The position numbers and the translations under genes were made by a program. Shown here piece after piece: positions 1-10,524 of a DNA stretch of 39,170 nucleotides. The stretch spans positions 1 through 39,170 of the forward strand of contig CAOJXI010000002.1 of assembly GCA_948465665.1 (NCBI GenBank). Reading direction: 5' to 3'. Positions within the stretch are counted from its first letter, which is position 1; every line of letters begins with the position of its first letter. This DNA comes from an uncultured Clostridia bacterium (GTDB lineage: Bacteria; Bacillota; Clostridia; Oscillospirales; Ruminococcaceae). The notes beneath the pieces are model-generated. The model saw only the letters and a list, made by a program, of their open reading frames with translations, searched no databases and had not been told where the DNA came from.

Positions 1-11
1 AGTTCTTTCAT
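1..11 (-). CDS. Start of the next gene of the glp operon (ATG AAA GAA..), probably DUF1667 protein; truncated by window edge
   Basis: On the minus strand ATG at 11-9, preceded by GGGAGAG RBS-like sequence just after the stop of the 35..1288 ORF; DUF1667 commonly follows these two oxidoreductases (synteny inference only). Confidence 0.45.
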
Positions 12-34
12 AGCTGTTTCGCTCTCCCTTCCGC

Positions 35-1287
<1,253 letters not shown>

Positions 1288-1288
<1 letters not shown>

Positions 1289-2727
1289 TACAGCTCGCCT
1301 CCCTTGGTTTCTGCCAGAAGGATATAGCTTCCGGTCTTGTCCTTCTCAATGTCCATATAATTCAGATTTAATTCACGGGCGATGATTTCCTGTACCCTTG
1401 GGCCGCAGAACCCGCCCTGGCAGCGTCCCAGGCCGCACCCGCAGCGGCGTTTTACGCCGTCGATGGTGTGAGGGGGCAGGGGGCGATGGAGCGCGTCCAC
1501 AATTTCCCCTTCGGTGATGGTTTCGCAGCGGCAGATGACCCGGCCATAGAGGGGATTCTTTTTGACCATCTCCGCCCGCTCCTCATGGCTGAGGGTGTGG
1601 AAGATAACCGCTTCCCGGCGGTCTATGCAGTTTTCCTTTTTGGGGAAGGTGTAGCCGCTTTCCGCCAGGATGCGGGGCATATCCTCGCCGATGGCCGGGG
1701 CGCTGGTCAGGCCGGGGGATTTGATGCCCGCCAGGTTGAAGAAGCCGGGAACACCGTCAACCGGCCCAATGATGAAGTCATCTATTTCAGTAGCAGCACG
1801 TACCCCAGCGAAATTGCGGATTGCTTCACGCAGGTTAAAGGCCGAGGTGGAGCGCATAGCCTGGTTGACCACAAACTGTAAGCCTTCCCGGTCGGTAGAG
1901 CAGTCGTCAGGGGAAGATACGTCCACAGCGTCGGGGCCGACAATTAAGTTCCCGTCAACAGTGGGGGATACCAGAACGCCTTTTCCCACCTTGGAGGGGC
2001 ACTGGAAGATAACCGAATGGACAACCTGTCCCTGGTTTTTGTCCAAAACATAGTATTGCCCTTTGTTGGGATGGATTGTAAAGGAATGGGGAGCTGCCAT
2101 GTCGTTGATTTGGTCGGAATGGGTTCCGGCGGCATTGATGACAACGCGGGTTTCAAAGGTTTCCCCGTCTGCCGTGACGCGGAAGCCGTTTTCTGTCTTT
2201 TCAATCGCTGTGACAGGGTGGTCGAAGAAGAATTCCGAACCGTTTTCACAGGCGTTTTCCGCCATGGCGATGGTGAACTTCCAGGGGCTTACGATTGCCC
2301 CGGTGGGGGCATAGAGGGCAGAGGTAATTTTATCGCTGAGAGCGGGTTCCATTTTAAGGGTTTCCTCTTTGGAGAGGATGCGGAGCCCCTCCACGCCGTT
2401 GGCGACGCCACGGTCATAGAGCTTTTGGACGGTTTTATCCTCCTCCGGGGAAAATGCCAGCACAAAGGAACCAATCTGCTGAAAGGGGACTGACAGCTTT
2501 TCGCAGAGCTCCGGGTAAAGCTGGGAGCCGCGGACGTTGTACTTAGCCATCAAAGTACCGGGGAGGGGATCATATCCCGCGTGGACAATGGCGCTGTTGG
2601 CGCGGGTAGAACCCATGGAAACATCATTTTCCTTTTCCAGAACTGCCAGCTTCATCTGATAGCGGGAAAGGTACGCCGCCACAGAGCAGCCCACAACCCC
2701 CGCGCCGACAATTACCACATCATACAT
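1288..2727 (-). CDS. glpA: FAD-dependent glycerol-3-phosphate dehydrogenase/oxidase (GlpA-like) with C-terminal BFD-like [2Fe-2S] domain
   Basis: MYDVVIVGAGVVGCSVAAYLSR; C-terminal VICRCETITEGEIVDA...RCGCGLGRCQGGFC. Start placed at the internal ATG 2727 with GGAGAG upstream rather than the track start 2787. Confidence 0.85.
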
Positions 2728-2778
2728 GGCGCAATCTCTCCTTTTTTGTCTGCCGTCCGCCGAAAGTAAAATAAAAGT

Positions 2779-2840
2779 CCGGCACAAACATAAGCCTGTC
2801 GGGATATGGTATCCTCAGACTTTATCACTGTTTGTGCCGG
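2779..2840 (-). promoter_or_regulatory. Leader terminator/antiterminator hairpin upstream of glpA-like gene, candidate GlpP target
   Basis: Perfect 11-bp inverted repeat CCGGCACAAAC (2779-2789) / GTTTGTGCCGG (2830-2840); on the minus-strand transcript it is followed by ACUUUUAUUUU and then the RBS; a GlpP-family ORF is nearby. Confidence 0.7.
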
Positions 2841-2959
2841 CTCTCAATTCTCTGGCAAACGTCTTATGAACTTGTTATTGAAAGTATAGCATAGATAGCG
2901 GGAAAATACAATAGATTTTAGGAAATCTTTTGGAGACGTGTCGGATTTTCAATTGTGGA

Positions 2960-3136
2960 TTAATTATCATCAGCACCATCCATATGTGCTAATGCAAAAG
3001 TAATACATTGATTAATAAACTCATTGCGGGAAATATCCGCAGCGGCCGCTTGTTGGTCTACTTTCTCTAATAAGTCAATGGGTATTCTCATAGAAATAAT
3101 TTCTTTTTCTGGTTTTCTTGGTAAAAATTTTTCCAA
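2960..3136 (-). CDS. Small ribbon-helix-helix (Arc/CopG-like) protein, 58 aa, TTG start; absent from ORF track
   Basis: Own translation: LEKFLPRKPEKEIISMRIPIDLLEKVDQQAAAADISRNEFINQCITFALAHMDGADDN*; the pattern I-S-M-R-I-P-x-x-L-L-E-K-V-D...SRNEFINQ is RHH-like; upstream AGGTGAT RBS-like. Confidence 0.75.
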   Translation of the reverse strand: MEKFLPRKPEKEIISMRIPIDLLEKVDQQAAAADISRNEFINQCITFALAHMDGADDN

Positions 3137-3248
3137 TATATCACCTGCTTCCCTTGACTATTGTATTCTATTTTGTTATAATATTAAATATTCTAAAAAT
3201 GATATATAAAAACAATATTAAAATAAATTATAAAAAAGAGGTACAGGG

Positions 3249-3572
3249 ATGAGAAAGGAAAATAAGATAGCAGCCACAATCCAAATTACGGGTTTCTTTA
3301 TTATTCAAATAGGCTTTATGGCCTCTTTTTTCTTGGGAAAGCAAATTCCCACTATAACAATCCATTATGAGTATGTTGAAGAAAGTTATAATTGGGCGTT
3401 GGCTATTGGAGGGTCGGTTGGAAGTTTTTTAACGGGACTTCTGTTTCTAGGATTTTCTGAGCTTATTGAGTTATTGTCTGAAATTGAAAAATCCTTATAT
3501 ACTGCTGCAATTGGTATTTCTTTTGTTACTTTTATTATTAGAGAAAAGCAGTCTGCTCAACAGAATCTTTAA
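3249..3572 (+). CDS. Small hypothetical membrane protein (about 3 TM)
   Basis: 107 aa ORF with hydrophobic segments; RBS-like AAAAGAGG upstream; terminator directly downstream. Confidence 0.65.
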   Translation: MRKENKIAATIQITGFFIIQIGFMASFFLGKQIPTITIHYEYVEESYNWALAIGGSVGSFLTGLLFLGFSELIELLSEIEKSLYTAAIGISFVTFIIREKQSAQQNL

Positions 3573-3591
3573 TTTTTCTATATCAAAAAGT

Positions 3592-3636
3592 AATCCCTAC
3601 CTTAGCAGATTACTGCCTGCTGAGGTAGGGATTTTT
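3592..3636 (+). terminator. Rho-independent terminator
   Basis: AATCCCTACCTTAGCAG ... CTGCTGAGGTAGGGATT followed by TTT. Confidence 0.85.
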
Positions 3637-3734
3637 ATAAAAATCCTTTTGGTCTTCTTTACACTTGTTAATTATTGATTGCAGGTGTATGATAAAGCCA
3701 TACTAAATAATTCCATAAAAAGGGTGCATCAACC

Positions 3735-3944
3735 ATGAACAATCGAGAATTTGCAAAGAAGCTAATAGACCAGATACCAGAAAACCGTCTTTTTTATGTT
3801 ATTTCCTATTTGCAGGGGGCAGCGATCCCGGATGAAACGCCAAACGCCGGCACACTGGAGGCGATAGAAGAATTGGACAACGGCGGCGGGTATAGGTTCA
3901 GCGGCTCTACAAAGAATCTTTTTAATGAATTGATGGAGTGCTGA
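3735..3944 (+). CDS. Small antitoxin-like protein (RelB-like pattern)
   Basis: MNNREFAKKLIDQIPENRLFYVISYLQGA...PNAGTLEAIEELDNGGGYRFSGSTKNLFNELMEC resembles clostridial RelE/ParE-partner antitoxins; no intact toxin ORF follows. Confidence 0.55.
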   Translation: MNNREFAKKLIDQIPENRLFYVISYLQGAAIPDETPNAGTLEAIEELDNGGGYRFSGSTKNLFNELMEC

Positions 3945-3995
3945 TTATAAGTTTATATCAAAGCGAGGATATACTCCTTTTCCGAGTTTATCTTT

Positions 3996-4655
3996 TCATT
4001 CCCACTCAAAGTTATCAATTCCTGCGCCAAGTTCAAAATGGTACTTTACCAGCCCCAAATCAGCCCCGGTAAAAATACCGTTATTGCAGGTGATGGACAC
4101 TTTCTTTCCATGGCCTTTGATAAAAAACGCCTGTTTGTTCAATGCGGTAGGCGCAAGAAGGGCAGCTTTGACCCCTTCCAAGAACCAAACGGGAGGCTCG
4201 CTCTCAAAGGAACTGACTTCCCGGGGGTTTTTACTTTTGTGGGGCGTTCCCTGTGCTGCCCCATATCCAACAGCAACAATTCCAATGATTTTATTGCCAT
4301 TCGCCTTTTTGGTTATACCTTTCCGGTTAAAGGTTCCGCCGACCCACCAGGTATTAAGCCCCAGCGTTTGCGCATAGAGCATTAAATCCGCGCTGCTGTA
4401 ACCAAGATGCTCTCCCAGCTCCGGGGTATCCGGCCCCGCAAGAATAAAATAATTTTTGACGCCTTTGGCAAGGATCAGTTTAACGACTGGCCCAAAGGCG
4501 CTTCCATCATTTGTAATCAATTTGATTGCCAGCCCGTATTTTTGGTTGTGTTCCAATATATGGGCGTTTAGTTTTGAAATCAGTTTTTCCGGTATAGGCG
4601 CGTCTGTGTATTTGCGAACTGTATGCCTTGCCTGCATTGCTTCTTCTAGTGTCAT
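3996..4655 (-). CDS. Nitroreductase family protein
   Basis: MTLEEAMQARHTVRKYTDAPIP N-terminus and nitroreductase-like C-terminal half (LGLNTWWVGGTFNRK); start moved to internal ATG 4655. Confidence 0.85.
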   Translation of the reverse strand: MTLEEAMQARHTVRKYTDAPIPEKLISKLNAHILEHNQKYGLAIKLITNDGSAFGPVVKLILAKGVKNYFILAGPDTPELGEHLGYSSADLMLYAQTLGLNTWWVGGTFNRKGITKKANGNKIIGIVAVGYGAAQGTPHKSKNPREVSSFESEPPVWFLEGVKAALLAPTALNKQAFFIKGHGKKVSITCNNGIFTGADLGLVKYHFELGAGIDNFEWE

Positions 4656-4671
4656 GATACAGCCTCCATTT

Positions 4672-5076
4672 TTATTCCTTACAACCGAAAAAATAATCAA
4701 GTGAATGAATCAGCAGTTTGCGTTTATACAATTCCTGGATCTGTTCCAGAGACATCCATTCCGCCTGTTCAACTTCTTTGGTAGTTGCCTGTTCCAATGG
4801 AATATCGCCGTCATAAGGAAAAAACCAGCCATCAAGAATATAACTGTACTGCTTCCTGATTTCGGTAAACATCAGCCTGCCTTCGGCTTCGTTTTCCCAT
4901 AAAAGGGGGAAAGAATTCCTGTCTGCGGAACGCTGGGCAATTAAATACTGTCCGTTGCTGTTGCGTATCCAGGCGCGGACTGCTAAATGATAACAGCCGT
5001 CGGGAACCTTTTCTCCCCGGATATGGTCTTTTCCGATCCGTTCCTTCTTTTCGTTGTATAAGTCCCATAATTCCAT
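4672..5076 (-). pseudogene. NUDIX hydrolase-like protein lacking the NUDIX box (in-frame internal deletion)
   Basis: MELWDLYNEKKERIGKDHIRGEKVPDGCYHLAVRAWIRNSNGQYLIAQRS...FPLLWE then jumps to NEAEGRLMFTEIRKQYSYILDGWFF; no GX5EX7REUXEEXGU motif. Confidence 0.7.
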
Positions 5077-5156
5077 GCTGGCTGGCTCCTTTTTACGTTT
5101 TTTAAATCAACCTGCAATCCGGGAAATATATTCATCCTCTTTCTTTTTATCATGTA

Positions 5157-5420
5157 TCATCCTGCATAAGCACAGATACATTCCGCCAGAGAGCCGACAG
5201 CAGAATCCGGCACTTTGTAGGGCTTGTCTTTTCGGGGATCGTCGCTGTAGCGGATGGGCCTGAGCCGTACCCCCAAGGCGCTCTCTACCTTATCTTTAAC
5301 TGCCTCCATAAACCTCAAGGCTGCTTCCTCTTTGTCAAAAAGTATGATTCTTCCATCTAAAAGGGCTTCCCGCAGGTAAATAATACCCCTTTTTCCATCA
5401 ACAATCTGAATCGCCCACAT
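5157..5420 (-). CDS. Conserved hypothetical protein, 87 aa
   Basis: Clean ORF between glpK and the NUDIX-like gene on the same strand; no recognised domain. Confidence 0.55.
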   Translation of the reverse strand: MWAIQIVDGKRGIIYLREALLDGRIILFDKEEAALRFMEAVKDKVESALGVRLRPIRYSDDPRKDKPYKVPDSAVGSLAECICAYAG

Positions 5421-5457
5421 AGTATCGCCTCTTCCATTTATATTCCATTTATGTGAA

Positions 5458-6951
5458 TTAGTTTTCCGTTTCCCAGTTTTTTGCCCGCTCTACTGCCTTG
5501 TTCCAGCCCCGGATCAGCTTCTGGCGCTGTTCCTCTCCTATAAGGGGAATATAGGCCCGGTCTAAAGTCCAGCCCTGGCGGATTTCTTCCTCGTCCTTCC
5601 ACATTCCAACGTCCAATCCTGCCAATAAAGCAGCCCCCAGGGCAGTCGTTTCCCGTATTTTGGGGCGGCGGACTTCACAGCCCAGAATGTCAGCCTGGAA
5701 CTGCATCAAAAAGTTGTTGGCGCTGGCGCCGCCATCTACCCGGAGATAATCCAAAGGGATCCCAGTGTCCGACTGGATAGCTTCCAGCAAATCCCTCGAC
5801 TGATAGGCGATGGATTCCAGGCAGGCCCGGATAATGTGGTTTTTATTGCTGCCCCGGCTCAAACCCACCAGTGCGCCCCTGGCATACATATCCCAATGGG
5901 GAGCGCCCAGCCCTGTAAATGCAGGCACCATGTAAACCCCGCCGCTGTCGGATACCTTTCGGGCAAAATACTCGCTGTCTGAAGACTCGGTGATAAGATG
6001 CAGCTCATCCCGCAGCCATTGAACCACTGCCCCCGCTGTGAATACGCTCCCTTCCAGGGCGTAGTGGATATTTCCCTTTTGAGAGGCGGCAATGGTAGAG
6101 AGCATCCCGTTTTTGCTTTGGCAGATTTTATCCCCTGTGTTCATCAACAGGAAACAGCCTGTTCCATAGGTGTTTTTCGCGCTTCCCCGGTCAAAACACG
6201 TCTGGCCATAAAGGGCAGCCTGCTGGTCGCCTGCCACGCCGCTGATGGGGATTTCCGTCCCAGACAAGTTCAGGGAACCGAAATACCCGCTGGACGGCCT
6301 TGTCTCCGGCAGCATGGAGCGGGGGATCTTCAGCAGTTCCAGCAGTTTTTGATCCCATTCCAAGGTTTTAATATTAAAAAGCATGGTGCGGGAAGCATTG
6401 GTGTAATCAGTAGCATGGATTTTCCCGCCGGTAAGTTTCCAGATAAGCCAGGTATCGACAGTCCCAAACAAAAGCTCTCCAGCCTCTGCCTTCTGGCGCA
6501 CCCCTGGAACTTGGTCTAAAATCCAGGCGATTTTCGTCGCGGAGAAGTAAGCGTCAATAACCAGACCTGTAGTTTCCCGGATGTACGGCTCCCATCCATC
6601 GGCCTTTAACCTTTCACAAATGGCGGAGGTTCGGCGGCACTGCCAAACAATAGCATTATAAACCGGCTCGCCGGTATTTTTATCCCAGACAATAGTTGTT
6701 TCCCGCTGGTTGGTGATGCCAATAGCTGCAATTTCCGAAGGGGAAACCCCGCTCTTGGCTACAACTTCCATCAATACCCCATACTGGGAGGAGTAAATCT
6801 CCATAGGATCCTGCTCCACATAGCCGGACTGTGGGTATATCTGGCGGAACTCCTTCTGGGCAACTGCCATAATCTCCTGCTGCCGGTTAAAAAGGATAGC
6901 GCGGGAACTGGTGGTTCCCTGATCTAAGGCTATCAAATATTGTTTTGTCAT
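5458..6951 (-). CDS. glpK: Glycerol kinase
   Basis: [21 protein letters not shown]..., [26 protein letters not shown]; full FGGY kinase. Confidence 0.97.
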   Translation of the reverse strand: MTKQYLIALDQGTTSSRAILFNRQQEIMAVAQKEFRQIYPQSGYVEQDPMEIYSSQYGVLMEVVAKSGVSPSEIAAIGITNQRETTIVWDKNTGEPVYNAIVWQCRRTSAICERLKADGWEPYIRETTGLVIDAYFSATKIAWILDQVPGVRQKAEAGELLFGTVDTWLIWKLTGGKIHATDYTNASRTMLFNIKTLEWDQKLLELLKIPRSMLPETRPSSGYFGSLNLSGTEIPISGVAGDQQAALYGQTCFDRGSAKNTYGTGCFLLMNTGDKICQSKNGMLSTIAASQKGNIHYALEGSVFTAGAVVQWLRDELHLITESSDSEYFARKVSDSGGVYMVPAFTGLGAPHWDMYARGALVGLSRGSNKNHIIRACLESIAYQSRDLLEAIQSDTGIPLDYLRVDGGASANNFLMQFQADILGCEVRRPKIRETTALGAALLAGLDVGMWKDEEEIRQGWTLDRAYIPLIGEEQRQKLIRGWNKAVERAKNWETEN

Positions 6952-6981
6952 ACTGCCCGCTCCTTTTATTTATTGTCTTAA

Positions 6982-7560
6982 TCACATAAACCATACTTGG
7001 GGTTTTGTAGAGGATATTGCTGCCGCCCCGCAGTCCAAAGCAGTAAGAACGTCCTCTTTATCGGTAATCAGCCCGCTGGCAATTACCGGCACGTCTACCG
7101 CCTCGCATACGCTGCGCAAAATTTTAGGCAGCACCGCTGGAAGAACCTCCACATAGTCCGCCTGCCCAACGATAAGCTGTTTTTGCACATTTTCAAAGGC
7201 AATGGAATCAATTAGGAAAAAACGTTGGACGGCAGTCAGCCCTAATTCCTTAGCGCGGCGGATCAGCGCCGGCTTGGTGGATAAAATGCCGTCCGCCTGC
7301 GTATACTGTCGGATAAAGGAAACTGAAATTTCCCGCAGGGCAAGGCCGTCTATGAATTCCATATGCACAAAGGCAAGCTTCCCAGCCTTCTTGACAAGTT
7401 CCACCAGGCCGCTGATGGTGCAGATATTCCCAAACAGCAAAAACACAGCAGCGCAGTCAGAAGTCAGACAAATTTTCAACTGCTCCTCATCTTTTACTGC
7501 GGCAATAATAGGGGAACGGTCAAATGCTTGGGATAATGTAAAATGAGTTCCATCGGTCAT
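6982..7560 (-). CDS. glpP: Glycerol-3-phosphate responsive antiterminator
   Basis: RSPIIAAVKDEEQLKICLTSDCAAVFLLFGNI...KKAGKLAFVHMEFIDGLA...GILSTKPALIRRAKELGL; C-terminal PVIASGLITDKEDVLTALDCGAAAISSTKP. Confidence 0.93.
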   Translation of the reverse strand: MTDGTHFTLSQAFDRSPIIAAVKDEEQLKICLTSDCAAVFLLFGNICTISGLVELVKKAGKLAFVHMEFIDGLALREISVSFIRQYTQADGILSTKPALIRRAKELGLTAVQRFFLIDSIAFENVQKQLIVGQADYVEVLPAVLPKILRSVCEAVDVPVIASGLITDKEDVLTALDCGAAAISSTKPQVWFM

Positions 7561-7696
7561 ATGCTTTCTCCTTTTTCCGTTTGCCTGTTTATGACGCTTT
7601 TTTTTAACTGAAAAAATTATACCACACTTTTCTGGCTCCTTCTATATCGTTTTGTAAATTCTGTCTAAATCGTGTAGGAAATACAAAAAAACAGGA

Positions 7697-7725
7697 TTGA
7701 CAAATAGCCGGATAAATATTAAAGT
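7697..7725 (+). promoter_or_regulatory. Candidate sigma-A promoter (TTGACA-17-TAAAGT)
   Basis: TTGACA at 7697, 17-bp spacer, weak -10 TAAAGT, upstream of acyl-CoA synthetase. Confidence 0.4.
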
Positions 7726-7965
7726 TAATACACAAACCTTTTATTTAATATAAAATGTTTGGCTGTCTATACGTTTTGCCGCCTGTTTGGGCGAATCTGT
7801 TATCTGTTATCTATCACCTGCAGCGATATTGCTGTAATATCTGTTTTCCGGTTCCGTTCGCGCGGTTATGCTGGGCAAAGACAGCAGGTTGCAAAGTCGT
7901 CTGATGAAATGCCTGCGGAATGTACAAGAGAGTACCCTATCCTATATTGTAAAGGAGAATCCACT

Positions 7966-9645
7966 ATGGGACAAGCACAGCGCTACTATAAAAATTTTTG
8001 CCGGGAAACTTTTGATGAAAACGGCGTCCTGTCCGGCTTTGAAGCCGTCTATGAGGAAAATTTTAATTTTGCCTATGATGTAGTAGATAAAATTGCCGAG
8101 ATGGAACCAGATCGCCGCGCTATGGTTTGGTGCAACGAAGAAGGGGAAGAACGCACCTTTACTTTTGGCGAAATCAGCCGTTACAGCAATATGGCTGCAA
8201 ATCTTTTCACTGCCTGTGGCATTAAAAAAGGCGACCGGGTTATGCTTATTCTTAAAAGGCATTACCAGTTTTGGTTCGCCATCCTGGGCCTGCACAAAAT
8301 CGGGGCGATTGCTGTGCCCGCTACGCATCTGCTTACTGCTAAAGATTTGGTATACCGCTTTCAGGCTGCTGGAATCTCTGCCGTTGTCTGCACAGGGGAA
8401 GGGGAAGTCTCCAGCCATGTAGAAGACGCTATGGAATCCTATGAGGGGATTCAGAACCGTTTCCTGGTAAGGGAATGTGGGGAGCGGGAAGGGTGGATTT
8501 CCTTTGACCGTGAAATAGAAAAATATCCAGCTTCTTTTGAACGGAGGAATTTCCCAGCGAGTGAATTGATGCTTCTCTATTTTACTTCCGGGACAACAGG
8601 GTATCCCAAAATGGTCTGCCATAACTATCTTTATCCCCTTGCCCACATTGTCACTGCCAAACACTGGCATAATGTCCAGCCAGATGGGCTTCACCTGACC
8701 GTTTCCGAAACCGGATGGGCCAAGTCTGTTTGGGGGAAAATTTACGGGCAGTGGTTTTTGGGGGCTGGTATCTTTGTATACGATTTCGATAAATTTATCC
8801 CGTCTCATCTACTAGAACGGATTCAAAAATACAAAGTGACAACCTTCTGCGCCCCGCCGACAATTTACCGTTTTTTGATAAAAGAAGGGCTGGAGCATTT
8901 TGATCTTTCTTCCCTGCAATACGTTACTACTGCCGGGGAAGCCCTTAACCCGGAAGTATTCCGTAAATTCCAGGAGTATACCGGACTGATGATTATGGAA
9001 GCGTTTGGACAGACTGAAACGACTGCCCTGACAGCCAATTACGTGGGTACAAAAACCAAGGTCGGCTCCTTGGGAAAAGCTTCCCCCATGTACGATCTGG
9101 ATGTGGTGGATGAAAACGGGAATCCTGTTCCAAACGGGACTGTGGGGGAGCTGGTTGTCCATACACGCGGGGAAAAGCAGTTGGGAATGTTTGTCGGCTA
9201 TTATGAAGGGCCTGAAAAAACGGAAGAAGTGTGGAAAAACGGCGTTTACCATACCCTTGATACCGTTTGGAGGGATGACGACGGGTTCTTTTGGTATGTA
9301 GGGCGGATGGACGATGTGATCAAGGCTTCCGGCTACCGTATCGGCCCCTTTGAGATTGAAAGCGTTTTGATGGAACTGCCTTATATTTTGGAATGTGGTG
9401 TAACCGGTGCGCCTGATCCTGTCCGGGGTGTTGTGGTCAAGGCCAGTATTGTACTGACCAAGGGTACAGAACCTTCTGACGCCCTTGTGAAAGAAATTCA
9501 GGACTATGTAAAGAAACAGACAGCCCCTTATAAATACCCCCGTATTGTGGAATTTGTGGACGAGCTTCCCAAGACCATCAGCGGGAAAATACGCCGGGTA
9601 GAGCTGCGGAAAACGCTGCCAGAGGCACGGGAAGCCCAAGAATAA
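7966..9645 (+). CDS. AMP-dependent acyl-CoA synthetase (acetyl/medium-chain family)
   Basis: YFTSGTTGYPKMVCHN, EAFGQTETTA, YVGRMDDVIKASGYRIGPFEIE, PKTISGKIRRVELR; start set at ATG 7966 with AAAGGAG RBS, not the track start 7759. Confidence 0.93.
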   Translation: MGQAQRYYKNFCRETFDENGVLSGFEAVYEENFNFAYDVVDKIAEMEPDRRAMVWCNEEGEERTFTFGEISRYSNMAANLFTACGIKKGDRVMLILKRHYQFWFAILGLHKIGAIAVPATHLLTAKDLVYRFQAAGISAVVCTGEGEVSSHVEDAMESYEGIQNRFLVRECGEREGWISFDREIEKYPASFERRNFPASELMLLYFTSGTTGYPKMVCHNYLYPLAHIVTAKHWHNVQPDGLHLTVSETGWAKSVWGKIYGQWFLGAGIFVYDFDKFIPSHLLERIQKYKVTTFCAPPTIYRFLIKEGLEHFDLSSLQYVTTAGEALNPEVFRKFQEYTGLMIMEAFGQTETTALTANYVGTKTKVGSLGKASPMYDLDVVDENGNPVPNGTVGELVVHTRGEKQLGMFVGYYEGPEKTEEVWKNGVYHTLDTVWRDDDGFFWYVGRMDDVIKASGYRIGPFEIESVLMELPYILECGVTGAPDPVRGVVVKASIVLTKGTEPSDALVKEIQDYVKKQTAPYKYPRIVEFVDELPKTISGKIRRVELRKTLPEAREAQE

Positions 9646-9653
9646 GTAAGGAC

Positions 9654-9690
9654 CAGAGCCGCAAGGGTAATCTTTGCGACTCTGATTTCT
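9654..9690 (+). terminator. Likely Rho-independent terminator
   Basis: CAGAGcCGCAA...TTGCGaCTCTG followed by ATTTCT. Confidence 0.5.
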
Positions 9691-9936
9691 ATGCCGGACG
9701 GGGGAAGCTATGGCGGCAGAGGTAAAAAGAAACGCTTGTGTGAATCCGCTGTGTTCTACATAGGAATTTGCCATAGGATGCTGTCCAAAGAAGGGGGATA
9801 GTCATTTGAAATACAATCTGGATAAGCAGGTTGAAAATGTGAAAAAGAATTACATTTCTTTGTTTGATAAATTGAAAGCGAAGATTGCGAATCAATGGAT
9901 ATCATGAAATATATTAAAAAGTGAAGGGGATTTTTT

Positions 9937-10443
9937 ATGCTGAGACTACGGCCTTACAAGGCGTGCGACGCGGATGTTATCACAAAATGGCTCAAAAGTG
10001 AATACGCCCTCCGCCAGTGGAGCGCAGACCGCTATGAAAAATATCCTATCACCTCCGACGATATGAATGCCTACTATGACAGGGATAAGGACAGCGGGAA
10101 AATTTGGGGCATGACTGCCTTTGACGATACAGGGGTAATCGGGCATTTTACCATGCGCTTTCCCAATGAAAACAACCTCGGCGAAATACGGCTGGGGTTT
10201 GTCATTGTGGACAGCCAAAAGCGGGGGAAAGGCTATGGGAAGGAAATGCTTTCCCTTGCCGTTCGATATGCCTTTGAGATTCTTAGGGTTGACAAAGTAT
10301 CGCTGGGGGTTTTTGAAAACAACCAAGCCGCTATACGGTGCTATGAATCCTGCGGGTTTCAAAGGGTTTCATTGCCGGAGCCGGAAAGCTACCGCTGTAT
10401 GGGGGAAGTGTGGAATTGTATTGAAATGGAGCTGGTCAAATAA
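9937..10443 (+). CDS. GNAT family N-acetyltransferase (RimJ/RimL type)
   Basis: LGFVIVDSQKRGKGYGKEMLSLAVRYAFE...VSLGVFENNQAAIRCYESCGF. Confidence 0.9.
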   Translation: MLRLRPYKACDADVITKWLKSEYALRQWSADRYEKYPITSDDMNAYYDRDKDSGKIWGMTAFDDTGVIGHFTMRFPNENNLGEIRLGFVIVDSQKRGKGYGKEMLSLAVRYAFEILRVDKVSLGVFENNQAAIRCYESCGFQRVSLPEPESYRCMGEVWNCIEMELVK

Positions 10444-10464
10444 TCCACATCCATGAAAATAGGA

Positions 10465-10493
10465 TTGAAAGAAACGTCAATTTATGGTATGAT
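10465..10493 (+). promoter_or_regulatory. Candidate promoter of miaB (TTGAAA-17-TATGAT, TGG extended -10)
   Basis: TTGAAA 10465-10470, 17-bp spacer, TGGTATGAT; lies inside the track ORF start, supporting a downstream translation start. Confidence 0.6.
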
Positions 10494-10524
10494 AAAGTGT
10501 AATATGCTGACTGGGGGGAGAATT

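Noticed and set aside
3024-3209. 61-aa plus-strand ORF
   Set aside because: Antisense to the better supported 58-aa RHH gene on the minus strand.
7759-7965. N-terminal 69-aa extension of the acyl-CoA synthetase ORF
   Set aside because: No RBS and no family similarity; ATG 7966 has AAAGGAG and starts the conserved domain.
10453-10524. N-terminal extension of miaB ORF
   Set aside because: Overlaps a good TTGAAA-17-TATGAT promoter; TTG 10525 has a strong RBS.
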